Positions 35,178 to 43,913 of a stretch of DNA of 64,000 bases are shown here, in pieces (within the stretch, counting starts at the first letter, position 1; each line of letters starts with the position of its first letter). The notes below the pieces were generated by a model. It saw nothing but the letters and a program-made list of their open reading frames with translations. It ran no database searches and had not been told where the DNA came from. The position numbers and the translations under genes were made by a program. Location of the stretch: contig NZ_LT635454.1 of assembly GCF_900120005.1 (NCBI RefSeq), forward strand, positions 124,001 through 188,000. Direction: 5' to 3'. The DNA comes from Holdemania sp. Marseille-P2844. Its GTDB lineage: Bacteria; Bacillota_I; Bacilli_A; Erysipelotrichales; Erysipelotrichaceae.

Positions 35178-35206
35178 TTGTGTTTTTCGCTCAATTACGA
35201 TACAAT
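35178..35206 (+). promoter_or_regulatory. Promoter of secA-prfB
   Basis: TTGTGT (35178-35183) and TACAAT (35201-35206) with a 17-base spacer, overlapping the end of the preceding terminator. Confidence 0.6.
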
Positions 35207-35227
35207 AGGAGCGATGGAGGGACCACA

Positions 35228-37576
35228 ATGGCAACTTTTTTGGACAAACTATTTAATTACGATAAAAAACGATTGAAAGAAATCGAGAAACGCGCTCACG
35301 AAGTCGATGCGCTGGCTTCCCAGATGGCAGGCTTGAGCGACGAGGAACTGAAAGCCAAGACCCCGGAATTTCAGGCTCGCTTGAAGAACGGCGAAACGCT
35401 GGACGACTTATTGCCGGAAGCGTTCGCGGTTGTGCGCGAAGCGGCGAAGCGGGTGATCGGCGAATATCCGTATCTCGTTCAGCTGATGGGCGGCATCGTT
35501 CTGCACGGCGGCGATATCGCGGAGATGAAAACCGGCGAAGGAAAAACGTTAACCTCCGTATTGCCGGTCTATCTGAACGCGCTGGACGGCCGCGGCGTGC
35601 ACGTCGTCACCGTCAACGAATACCTGGCCGGCCGCGACGCCGACTGGATGGGGCAGATTCACCGCTTCCTGGGCCTGACGGTCGGCCTGAACCTGCGTCA
35701 GCTCACCCCGGCGCAGAAGCGCGCGGCGTATAACTGCGATATCACCTACACGACCAACGCGGAAGTCGGATTCGACTATCTGCGCGATAACATGGTCACC
35801 CGCGTTGAGGACCGCGTCCTGCGTCCGCTGAATTTCGCGCTGGTCGATGAAGTCGACTCGATTCTGGTCGATGAATCACGGACGCCGTTGATCATCTCCG
35901 GTGGCCAGAAGCAGACGGCCAACCTGTATCTGCAAGCAGACCGCTTCGTCAAATCGCTGAAGGCGGACGAAGACTATGAGATCGACGTCAAAAGCAAGAC
36001 GGTTCAGCTGACTGATTCCGGCGTGACCAAGGCGGAGAAAGCTTTCCGTGTCAAGAACCTGTACGAGCTGGATCACACCCAGCTGGTGCATCATATTTCG
36101 CAGGCGTTAAAAGCCAACTACATCATGATGAAGGATGTCGAGTACGTCGTGGACAACGACGAGATCGTCATCGTCGACCAGTTCACCGGCCGTCTGATGA
36201 AGGGCCGCGCGTATTCCGACGGTCTGCATCAGGCGATTGAAGCCAAAGAAGGCGTGTCGATCAAACAGGAAACGACGACGCTGGCGACGATCACCTACCA
36301 GAACTTCTTCCGCCTTTACAACAAGCTGGCCGGCATGACCGGTACGGCCAAGACCGAGGAAGAAGAATTCTTAAGCATCTACAACATGCGTGTCATGGAA
36401 ATCCCGACCAATCGCCCGGTTGCCCGAATCGATTATCCGGACGCGATCTTCGGCACGAAGAAAGCCAAGTTTGAGGCGCTGGTCAACGAGGTCAGGGAAT
36501 GCCATGAAAAGGGCCAGCCGGTATTGGTCGGCACGATCGCCGTTGAAACCAGCGAATTTATCTCAAAGATGCTGAAAGATAAAAAGATCCCGCATGAAGT
36601 CTTAAACGCGAAGAATCATGCGCGTGAAGCGGAGATTATCAAAAAGGCAGGGCAGAAGGGTTCGGTGACGATCGCGACCAACATGGCCGGCCGTGGTACC
36701 GATATCAAGCTGGGCGAGGGCGTCCGCGAACTGGGCGGTCTGGCCGTCATCGGTTCAGAACGGCATGAATCCCGCCGTATTGATAATCAGCTGCGCGGCC
36801 GTTCGGGCCGTCAGGGTGATCCGGGCTATTCCCGGTTCTATGTCTCCGTACAGGACGACCTGATGGTGCGGTTCGGTTCGGAAAAAATGGAAAGCCTGTT
36901 TTCGCAGCTGGGCGACGTTCCGATTGAATCCAAGGTTGTAACGAAATCCATCGGCAGCGCGCAGAAGCGGGTCGAAGGCGTGAACTTCGACGTTCGTAAA
37001 ACACTGCTGGAATACGACGACGTCCTGCGTCAGCAGCGCGAGATTATCTATGAACAGCGCAACTTCATCCTGGATCACGAAGACGTTCACAGCATCGTCA
37101 AGGATATGTTCGACCGCGTCGTCAGCAATCTGGTTTCGGCGCATACCGAGCATGACGGCAAGGAAGAAAAGGTCAACACAGCGGAGCTGCTGGAATCGTT
37201 AGGCAAGATGGGCTTCCATGAAAGCCTGACGGAAACCGACCTGGAAGGCAAGAGCATTCCGGAGATCAGCGAGCTGTGCTGCAAGGCGGCCTGGGATGTG
37301 TATGAAAGCAAGATTGAGCCGATCAAGGTGCATGTGCTGCCGATTGAAAAGACGATGGTGCTGAAGGTTATCGACCGCAACTGGGTCGATCACATCGACA
37401 CTATGAGCAAGCTGCGCGACGGGATTCATCTGCGTTCGTACGCGCAGTCCAATCCGCTGCAGGCGTATGTCTCCGAAGGCTATCAGCTGTTTGAGGACAT
37501 GATGGCACGGATTGCGCAGGAGGTTGTCACCTTCTGCCTGAATGTCAGAATTGTAATAGAGGAGCGAAAGAAATAA
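35228..37576 (+). CDS. secA: Preprotein translocase ATPase SecA
   Basis: 782 residues. It is the motor that pushes unfolded preproteins through SecYEG. The sequence EMKTGEGKTLTSVLP is Walker A (about 100), FALVDEVDSILVDE the DEAD box (about 207), and ATNMAGRGTDI plus GRSGRQGDPG (about 490-540) the second helicase domain. The protein ends after the helical wing region and lacks the C-terminal Cys-rich SecB-binding tail, as in many Gram-positive SecA proteins. ATG 35228 has GGAGGG upstream. prfB starts 2 bases after its stop. Confidence 0.97.
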   Translation: MATFLDKLFNYDKKRLKEIEKRAHEVDALASQMAGLSDEELKAKTPEFQARLKNGETLDDLLPEAFAVVREAAKRVIGEYPYLVQLMGGIVLHGGDIAEMKTGEGKTLTSVLPVYLNALDGRGVHVVTVNEYLAGRDADWMGQIHRFLGLTVGLNLRQLTPAQKRAAYNCDITYTTNAEVGFDYLRDNMVTRVEDRVLRPLNFALVDEVDSILVDESRTPLIISGGQKQTANLYLQADRFVKSLKADEDYEIDVKSKTVQLTDSGVTKAEKAFRVKNLYELDHTQLVHHISQALKANYIMMKDVEYVVDNDEIVIVDQFTGRLMKGRAYSDGLHQAIEAKEGVSIKQETTTLATITYQNFFRLYNKLAGMTGTAKTEEEEFLSIYNMRVMEIPTNRPVARIDYPDAIFGTKKAKFEALVNEVRECHEKGQPVLVGTIAVETSEFISKMLKDKKIPHEVLNAKNHAREAEIIKKAGQKGSVTIATNMAGRGTDIKLGEGVRELGGLAVIGSERHESRRIDNQLRGRSGRQGDPGYSRFYVSVQDDLMVRFGSEKMESLFSQLGDVPIESKVVTKSIGSAQKRVEGVNFDVRKTLLEYDDVLRQQREIIYEQRNFILDHEDVHSIVKDMFDRVVSNLVSAHTEHDGKEEKVNTAELLESLGKMGFHESLTETDLEGKSIPEISELCCKAAWDVYESKIEPIKVHVLPIEKTMVLKVIDRNWVDHIDTMSKLRDGIHLRSYAQSNPLQAYVSEGYQLFEDMMARIAQEVVTFCLNVRIVIEERKK

Positions 37577-37578
37577 CT

Positions 37579-38680
37579 ATGGAATTGTATGAGATCCGTC
37601 AAGGCCTAACCGCTTCGGTAACGAAGTTAAAGCAGTTAGGCGACTCTCTTTGACCTGGCTGCGAAGCAAAAACAAATTGAAGAACTGGAAGCGAAGATGA
37701 ACGAGGAGCATTTCTGGGATGATCCGAAAGCAGCCCAGAATGTGATCCGCCAGTGCAACGGAATGAAAGAGCTGGAAGCGAAGTACCATCAGATGGAACA
37801 GGCGCTGGCTTCGCTGCAGGAAACTGTCGACGAGCTGAACCAGAATTTCGACGAGGAATTGAAAGAGCTGCTGGACATGGAATATCAGGACACGCTCAAT
37901 CAATTCGAGGATTTCGAGGTGATGGTGCTGCTTTCCCATCCGTATGACAAAAACAACGCGATCCTGGAGCTGCATCCGGGCGCTGGCGGAACGGAAAGTC
38001 AGGACTGGGCGAGCATGCTTTACCGGATGTACTGCCGCTGGGCGGAACGGAAGGGCTACAAGGTCACCGTGCTGGACTATCAGGAAGGCGATGAAGCAGG
38101 CATCAAGTCCGCCAGTATCCTGATCGAAGGCGATATGGCGTATGGCTATCTGAAGGCGGAGAAGGGCGTGCACCGGCTGGTGCGGATTTCCCCGTTTGAT
38201 TCCTCCGGACGCCGGCATACCTCATTTGCCTCGCTGGACGTCATGCCGCAGTTCTCCGACGAAATTGAAATCACGATTGATGAGAAAGATCTCGACGTCG
38301 TCACGATGCGGGCCAGCGGCGCCGGCGGCCAGCATATCAACAAGACCGACAGCGCCGTGCGGATGACGCATAAGCCGACCGGCATCGTTGTTTCCTGTCA
38401 GACTGAGCGCAGCCAGATCCAGAACCGCGAGCGCTGCATGAACATGTTGAAATCAAAACTGTATCAGCGCATGATCGAGGAACAGGAAGCCAAGCTGGCA
38501 GCGATCCGCGGCGAACAGAAAAACATCGAATGGGGATCGCAGATCCGCTCGTATGTCTTCTGTCCATACACGATGGTCAAGGATCATCGCACAGGCTATG
38601 AAATGGGCAGCGTGCAGAACGTCATGGACGGCGATCTGGACGGCTTCATCTTCAGTTACCTGAAAAGTCAGATTCAGTAA
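37579..38680 (+). CDS. prfB: Peptide chain release factor 2, programmed +1 frameshift
   Basis: Translation begins at ATG 37579 and reads 24 codons to an in-frame TGA at 37651-37653. The site is CTT TGA C, the classic RF2 autoregulatory slip. Skipping one base continues at 37652 through the long frame to 38680, giving 366 residues, the normal RF2 length. RF2 motifs are clear: the SPF tripeptide in [10 protein letters not shown], which reads UGA and UAA, and the catalytic GGQ in [13 protein letters not shown]. The upstream internal Shine-Dalgarno (AGGCGA, 4 bases before CTT) is weaker than in E. coli. It is co-transcribed with secA. Confidence 0.96.
37648..37654 (+). promoter_or_regulatory. Programmed +1 frameshift site of prfB
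   Basis: CTTTGAC: ribosomes pause at the UGA when RF2 is scarce and slip +1 from CUU to UUU, so RF2 controls its own level. Confidence 0.95.
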
Positions 38681-38725
38681 AACAAGCAGGCGTTTTCCGA
38701 AAGTCGGAGAGCGCTTGTTTTTTTG
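38681..38725 (+). terminator. Terminator of secA-prfB
   Basis: AACAAGC (38681-38687) pairs with GCTTGTT (38713-38719), followed by a T run. Confidence 0.8.
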
Positions 38726-38870
38726 TGGCTTCGACGTTGATTTTCAATTCCGCTGGCACGCTTCTATTTGTTCGAATAATCTTTACTTCTGGCTTGGTTA
38801 TCCTGATTTTATGTATTCTGTGACTTCGCGCATTTCGCCCGTTCCCAAAAAATCTGGGGATGGTATAATG

Positions 38871-38879
38871 AAGTTAAAG
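38871..38879 (+). promoter_or_regulatory. Extended -10 promoter of lipoprotein gene
   Basis: TGGTATAAT is a TGn-extended consensus -10, 24 bases before the start codon. No clear -35. Confidence 0.55.
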
Positions 38880-38902
38880 AAGAAAACCAGGGAGGGAAAA
38901 TC

Positions 38903-40279
38903 ATGAAGGGTTTACGAACAATTTTAGCCGCGCTGCTGGCATTATCCCTAGTGAGCGGATGCAGTCAGAAGGCAGAACCAACCAGGCCGGGGGAAGCGGC
39001 GGTGATCGCAGGGAAACTGAGCGATGGAACGAGGTATGAAGCGAGCGTGAAGCTGACAGGTTATCTCAATGCGGATCAGGTGCAGCAGCTGCGCAATTAC
39101 GACCTGTATGTGGAAGAAGCGGTGGTCGGCGCAGTCGAGATGGAAGTCACGATGAATCAGCTGGAAGGCCGGGAGGTTTTAGATCTGACCCAGGTATGGG
39201 AAGCTTCTTTTCAGACAGAGGAAACAGAGGACGAACCCATTTACGAGTCTTGGGCCATCTATCCGGGAAACTGGTTTCAGGGAATAAAGCCAATGGCCCG
39301 CCAGGAAAGCAGCCGGGGTTGGATTTTGATCACGAAAGCAAGCGACCCCGTGCTGATGGGATTAGCGTACAAGGATCAAAAGGAAGCGCAGAAAGAAATC
39401 CAATTTCAAATACCGCAGCCCAACGATTCTGTTTTATCGGAGGATGCTGAATTGAAAATCGGCGAGTCCTTCCTGGCGGGAAAGGCAGAGCTGACGGTGG
39501 AAGAAATTAAGACGGTAAATTCGGTACTGATGTATCGCAGCGATTCCGGTATGAGTCTGGAAGATGGGGAACAAGGAATCAGTTTACGGCTTAAGGTCAA
39601 AAATGGAGAAGACTATGATCTTCATCTTCTGTTGTTCAGTTTGATTTATCATAACGAGGAAGTTGAAATCGGCGGCTATGATCTGTTTGCTGAGGAAGGG
39701 GAAACGGAGCTGGAAGTCTATGACTCATTCGATCCGGGAACAGAAAAAATCTTGCGTCTGCTCATTAAACTCGATGCTGACGCAGCTTCTTCAGGAAGGC
39801 TGAAGTTGGCGGTGAACGGCCATTGCTTCGGGATGGATTATACGGTGGGTGATGACTTGGACGCTTATCCGGTCTATCAGGAAGGCGATGTGATTGAAAC
39901 AGCGCAAGATCGTCTGACGATCGAGAAAATCAGCACAGTAACCCGTCTGGACCCGCCGAATACCACCGGCGATTATACCTACATGAAGGCGGATCCGGGT
40001 ATGCAGCTTTATGTGGCTGAGGGACTGTTTGAAAATCATGGCTCTGAAACGGTCAAGGCGGAGGAACGCCTGGGGATACTGTGGCAGGAAAATTCCGAAT
40101 TTGTATATGGCTGGATTATGATTCCGGAAGGAAATGATTTTTTACAAAGCAAAACATTAGAGCCTCAGACCCGGACAAAAGTTTGTTTCGTCTTGATGCT
40201 GAATGACGATCAGCTGCAGCGGAGGGATAAAATCCGAATCGGGGTCGGCGATGAGGTGATCAAAGGCTCCGCGTCGTAA
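38903..40279 (+). CDS. Large lipoprotein of unknown function
   Basis: 458 residues with a lipoprotein signal (lipobox VSGC). The mature protein seems to contain two similar beta-rich modules in its second half: each begins with an ExLTVEEIKTV- or DRLTIEKISTV-like strand (about 195 and 340) and continues with MSLED.../MQLYVAEG-type strands. This is reminiscent of telokin-like DUF4352 lipoprotein domains, which I infer only from pattern. GGGAGGG precedes the ATG. It is monocistronic, with its own promoter and terminator. Confidence 0.6.
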   Translation: MKGLRTILAALLALSLVSGCSQKAEPTRPGEAAVIAGKLSDGTRYEASVKLTGYLNADQVQQLRNYDLYVEEAVVGAVEMEVTMNQLEGREVLDLTQVWEASFQTEETEDEPIYESWAIYPGNWFQGIKPMARQESSRGWILITKASDPVLMGLAYKDQKEAQKEIQFQIPQPNDSVLSEDAELKIGESFLAGKAELTVEEIKTVNSVLMYRSDSGMSLEDGEQGISLRLKVKNGEDYDLHLLLFSLIYHNEEVEIGGYDLFAEEGETELEVYDSFDPGTEKILRLLIKLDADAASSGRLKLAVNGHCFGMDYTVGDDLDAYPVYQEGDVIETAQDRLTIEKISTVTRLDPPNTTGDYTYMKADPGMQLYVAEGLFENHGSETVKAEERLGILWQENSEFVYGWIMIPEGNDFLQSKTLEPQTRTKVCFVLMLNDDQLQRRDKIRIGVGDEVIKGSAS

Positions 40280-40288
40280 GACACTCAA

Positions 40289-40328
40289 TCAGAAAAGAGA
40301 TTTCTTATCAGGAATCCTTTTCTTTTTG
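40289..40328 (+). terminator. Terminator of lipoprotein gene
   Basis: AGAAAAG-GATT-CT pairs with AG-AATC-CTTTTCT around the loop TATC, followed by TTTTT. Confidence 0.75.
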
Positions 40329-40369
40329 TTTGAAGAAGCGAAATTCCTGTTTTAATTTTGAAAAAGTGA

Positions 40370-40384
40370 ATGAAAACGCTTGCG
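40370..40384. promoter_or_regulatory. cre-like operator
   Basis: ATGAAAACGCTTGCG matches the catabolite-responsive element pattern WTGNAANCGNWNNCW at every position but the last. It sits just upstream of the -35 region of the fructokinase gene. CcpA or another LacI-family protein could bind. Confidence 0.6.
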
Positions 40385-40392
40385 ATTAGTGT

Positions 40393-40420
40393 TTGGGAAA
40401 AGTTGGGTTCGTGTTAGAAT
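40393..40420 (+). promoter_or_regulatory. Promoter of fructokinase operon
   Basis: TTGGGA (40393-40398) and TAGAAT (40415-40420) with 16 bases between. Confidence 0.5.
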
Positions 40421-40462
40421 AAGATAAGAAGGACTCATGATCTTGGGCAGGAGGCACTTAAG

Positions 40463-41428
40463 ATGAAAATATGTTCATTTGGCGAAACATTGATCGATTT
40501 TACTCCGGTAGGCGTCAGCGAAAACGGAAATATCATATTTGAACGCAATCCCGGCGGCGCGCCGGCGAACTTGGCGGCAGCGGCGGTGAAGCACGGCGTG
40601 CAAGCTTGCTTTGTGGGCGAGGTCGGCGACGATATCTTCGGTCAGTTTTTACAGGAAAAGCTGCGCAATCAAGGCGTCAATACGGAATACATGGTTGTCA
40701 ATTCCCGTTATAAGACGACGTTGGCGTTTGTGCAGTTAGACGAGAAGGGGGAACGGTCGTTCTGCTTTTACCGCAATCCTGGCGCGGACACAATGATCGA
40801 AAGTCAGGCAGTAAATCTGCGCGCGATCGACGAGTGCGATCTGTTTCATTATGGTTCCGTGTCGATGACGCATAACCCGGCGCGGATCACAACGTTCGAA
40901 TTAGTCAAATATGCCCAGCAGAAAGGCAAGATTTTGTCGTTCGACCCGAATCTGCGGATGCCGCTGTGGAACAGTGAGGAAGAAGCCCGGCATGAGATCC
41001 GGCATGGGCTGCAGTTCTGCGATATCCTCAAGGTTGCGGAAGACGAATTAATTTTTTTGACGGGCTGCGAAACGTTGGAAGAAGGCGCGCGGCAGCTCGC
41101 GAAGAAATACAAAACGCCGCTGATTTTAATCACCGAAGGAGAAAAAGGCAGTCATGCGCTGATCCACGGCTATTACATTAACGCCCCGACCTTCCCGGTC
41201 TCCGTCGTGGATACGACCGGGGCTGGCGATGGATTCTTAGGCTGTTTCCTGGCCAGTTTCTTAAAATCAGGGAAAACATTGGAACAGCTCAATGGCGATG
41301 ATGTTTATCAGATGCTGCGGTTAGCGAATGCGGCCGGCGCGTTGTCGGTGACCCGAAAAGGCGGAATGCCCTCGTTAGTCACGACGGAAGAAGCGCAGGC
41401 TCTGCTCGATCAACATCCGGAGCGCTGA
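40463..41428 (+). CDS. PfkB-family carbohydrate kinase (probable fructokinase)
   Basis: 321 residues of the ribokinase/PfkB fold. The sugar-binding start ICSFGETLIDF and GGAPANLAAAAVKHG (about 32-46), the catalytic DTTGAGDGFLGCF (Asp of GAGD, about 252-264) and the length all suit a fructokinase. It would phosphorylate fructose or a similar sugar using ATP. AGGAGG lies upstream. The next gene starts 3 bases after its stop and is amylosucrase-like; true amylosucrase releases fructose from sucrose, so fructose is the most sensible substrate. Confidence 0.85.
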   Translation: MKICSFGETLIDFTPVGVSENGNIIFERNPGGAPANLAAAAVKHGVQACFVGEVGDDIFGQFLQEKLRNQGVNTEYMVVNSRYKTTLAFVQLDEKGERSFCFYRNPGADTMIESQAVNLRAIDECDLFHYGSVSMTHNPARITTFELVKYAQQKGKILSFDPNLRMPLWNSEEEARHEIRHGLQFCDILKVAEDELIFLTGCETLEEGARQLAKKYKTPLILITEGEKGSHALIHGYYINAPTFPVSVVDTTGAGDGFLGCFLASFLKSGKTLEQLNGDDVYQMLRLANAAGALSVTRKGGMPSLVTTEEAQALLDQHPER

Positions 41429-41430
41429 CA

Positions 41431-43179
41431 ATGGAAGCGGATGAATTTTTACGGCGGCTTCAACCTTTGAAAGCGGGCATGGAGACGGCTTACTTCCGCG
41501 TCTATCAGCCGTTTCACGTCCGGGAAGAAGACTTTGACGCGCTGCTGGCGCTGTTGGATGAACAAGCACAGAAGCGAACTTTAAATTTACAGAGAACCAA
41601 TCGGCCAATGCCGTGGATTAAACAGGCGCCGGCAGGGATGCGGCTTATTTATTCAGATGTACAGACCCCGGCGCAGGTTCATGCGCGGGCGCAGGAGCTG
41701 AAGGAGCTGGGCGTCGGCTGGGTGTTGTTCGGCGACGTGCCTTTTCCTCACACGGAATCCCTGCGGCAAACACTTCGGCAGAGGATCGATCTGTGGCATG
41801 AGGAAGGGCTGGCGGTCGGGCTGGATTTCGACGTCGCCAGCACCCCGGCAGAGGATCCGTGGGCGCTTCAGGCAATCCGCGGCGACAGTGTGATGCAGCA
41901 GCGGTACTGGATGATTTCCGATCCGAAGCTGGCGGCGCTGTTCAGTCCGTTTTCTAAAGAAAAAGAAAACGGCGACTTTTTGCGGCTGGATGAGATTGGA
42001 CAATATGTATATCGTCATCCGCAAACCGGCGGCTGGCTGCTCGACTACAAGAATCCGCAGGTGCTTGCGGGCATGTTGGAACGTTTCTGTGAACTTGTCA
42101 GTTTCGGGGCGGATGTGATTGAGCTGAAACAACTGGATTCAATGTGGAAGGAATGCAAAGCTCAGCGCTTGTATCCGCAGGTTCCGGATTTGTTTGCGCT
42201 CTTCGCGGCGGCCGGAAAACTGGTGTGTCCGGATGTTCTGGTCATGGGTCACAGTGAAGCGGGGGCGAAGGATTTACAGATTCTTTCCCAACGGACGCCG
42301 GCGGGAACCGCTATCGTCGATCAGGGATTGATGATCAACGGTTGGAATTCTCTGGCGACGCGCGATACGAAAATGCTGCAGGGCGATCTTGTTTTCCACG
42401 CCTTGAATTCGTCAGCGATCGCGGTTCATCCGGTGGGCGAAGATCAGGGGGTAGTTTGGAATTTTAATGAGGAAGCGGCGCGGATGCGGGGCTGGGATCC
42501 GGACTGTCACCGGCAGTTTCTGAGGGATTTTTATACAGGACAGGCGCTGGGCAGTTTTGCCGAAGGGGAAAGCGATCGGGAAAGCGGACGGTGTTATGGA
42601 ACGCTGGCCAGCTGGGCTGGCTGCGGCCGGGCTTTGGACGGACATGAGCCTTATGAGTTGGAAAACAGCTGTCGGCGGATTTTACTGCTGCTGGGACTGA
42701 ACCTGGCTTTGCGGGGGATGCCGCTGCTTCAGGATGGGGATGAACTTGGCGCGCTCAACGACGCCAGTTTCCGACTGGATCCGGAAAAGGAAGGCGACCG
42801 CCGCTGGCTGCAAAGACCGGTTTATGTGGAAGACAAAGCCCGGCGGCGTTATCAGCCGCTGACTGTGGAATACCGGATTTTCCAAAGCCTGAAAGCCATG
42901 CTGCAAGTCCGGGCGGCGGACCCGGATTGGAATGAAGGTCGGGAACAGATTGGGAATGTTGGCAACGACGCAGTGTTGGCGTTCGTTCGTGCCGCTGAAC
43001 AGCGTCGGCTGTTGTTTTTATTCAACTTTACAGAATCGCCGCAATACTGTGCGCTTACTTCCTTATTTAATAAGGAGGAACAGGCGCGGGAATTGCTGAC
43101 GGGCCGAAGAATCCGCGGCAGTCAGGAGAGCTTGGACCTGAAGGCTTACGAATTTCTGTGGCTGATCGTCGAAGCCTGA
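41431..43179 (+). CDS. Amylosucrase-like GH13 protein lacking catalytic residues
   Basis: 582 residues. From about 200 to the end it follows amylosucrase (GH13 subfamily 4) closely in layout: WLLDYKNPQVLAGMLERF, WNSLATRD, CHRQFLRDFYTGQALGSFA, GTLASWAG, LRGMPLLQDGDELGALND, DRRWLQRPVY. But the active site is gone. The nucleophile motif (RMDAVAF in amylosucrase) reads ELKQLDS, the acid/base motif (KAEAIV) reads GHSEAG, the third-acid motif (SHDDIGW) reads DQGVVW, and the NH of motif I is replaced by DV. The frame is intact with no stops. I read it as a pseudoenzyme, possibly sugar-binding. It is in one operon with the fructokinase. Confidence 0.78.
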   Translation: MEADEFLRRLQPLKAGMETAYFRVYQPFHVREEDFDALLALLDEQAQKRTLNLQRTNRPMPWIKQAPAGMRLIYSDVQTPAQVHARAQELKELGVGWVLFGDVPFPHTESLRQTLRQRIDLWHEEGLAVGLDFDVASTPAEDPWALQAIRGDSVMQQRYWMISDPKLAALFSPFSKEKENGDFLRLDEIGQYVYRHPQTGGWLLDYKNPQVLAGMLERFCELVSFGADVIELKQLDSMWKECKAQRLYPQVPDLFALFAAAGKLVCPDVLVMGHSEAGAKDLQILSQRTPAGTAIVDQGLMINGWNSLATRDTKMLQGDLVFHALNSSAIAVHPVGEDQGVVWNFNEEAARMRGWDPDCHRQFLRDFYTGQALGSFAEGESDRESGRCYGTLASWAGCGRALDGHEPYELENSCRRILLLLGLNLALRGMPLLQDGDELGALNDASFRLDPEKEGDRRWLQRPVYVEDKARRRYQPLTVEYRIFQSLKAMLQVRAADPDWNEGREQIGNVGNDAVLAFVRAAEQRRLLFLFNFTESPQYCALTSLFNKEEQARELLTGRRIRGSQESLDLKAYEFLWLIVEA

Positions 43180-43205
43180 GAAATTAAATCTTATTTAAAA
43201 GATAA

Positions 43206-43310
43206 CCTCTTTTCCAGTTTAAAAAATGAAAAGAGGCTACTAGAGACTACCGAAAGAGTCCCCTGAACAATCACAAAGACAGTTGTAAATTGATACAACT
43301 GTCTTTTTTC
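43206..43310 (+). terminator. Hairpin plus strong terminator of fructokinase operon
   Basis: A CCTCTTTT/AAAAGAGG hairpin (43206-43236) is followed by a 13-bp perfect stem (43275-43287 with 43294-43306) and a T run. Confidence 0.82.
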
Positions 43311-43775
43311 ATATCTTTAAAAATGTAAGAATTGTAGCCTCAATCCGTTCAAAAATATAGTATATTTCCATGAGTGAACTGCGGAATTAAAAGGGTCTTA
43401 TTGAAAAATTCAGGACAGCCTGAAGGCATAATCTTGCCCTTAATTCTCGTAGAATGAAATGATCATGCATCCAGGAGTGACAAGGAATTTCGATACAGCA
43501 TTGCTGAACTTAAACCACCTCTTTACGCTGCTTTTTCGCAGCTCTACAGCAAGCTGAGCATCTTCTGTTACGCCTGTAATCCAAATCAGGTCTATAAGGA
43601 GATGCCAGAGATGAAAAGCAGTCGGATTGAGAGGATCGAATAGAAGTTGATGGAAAAGATTTCAACGGAATAATGAGGGATAGCCGAGAAGATGAAATAC
43701 GCTTCGTAATCTCTTTCTTTCGTTTTTTTCTTAAATTTCTGTTTTTCAAAAAGAATAACTCTTCGCAGAAATGCA
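43311..43775. other. Intergenic stretch without recognisable gene
   Basis: I see a small hairpin (TTCAGG-ACAG-CCTGAA at 43409-43424) and some AT-rich sequence. Open frames on both strands (43673-43936 plus, 43510-43821 minus) are rich in repeated Lys, Phe and Ser in the manner of chance translation and lack ribosome sites. Confidence 0.4.
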
Positions 43776-43816
43776 AAAAAGCAGGCAATACTTTCATAAA
43801 CAATATTCCTGCTTTT
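43776..43816 (-). terminator. Terminator of LysR-family gene
   Basis: AAAAGCAGG pairs with CCTGCTTTT, and on the minus strand TTTTTT follows. Confidence 0.7.
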
Positions 43817-43913
43817 ATCACTCCTGCAATTTATGTCGGATCCTGCTTTATTTTTATGCGAAATCTCTGTTTGTCATCTCTTCTTCATTCCAAGATTAGC
43901 CGGAAGAATTGCT

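Noticed and set aside
35228..37576. SecA without Cys-rich tail as a truncation
   Set aside because: Many Gram-positive SecA proteins lack it, and the 782-residue length is complete otherwise.
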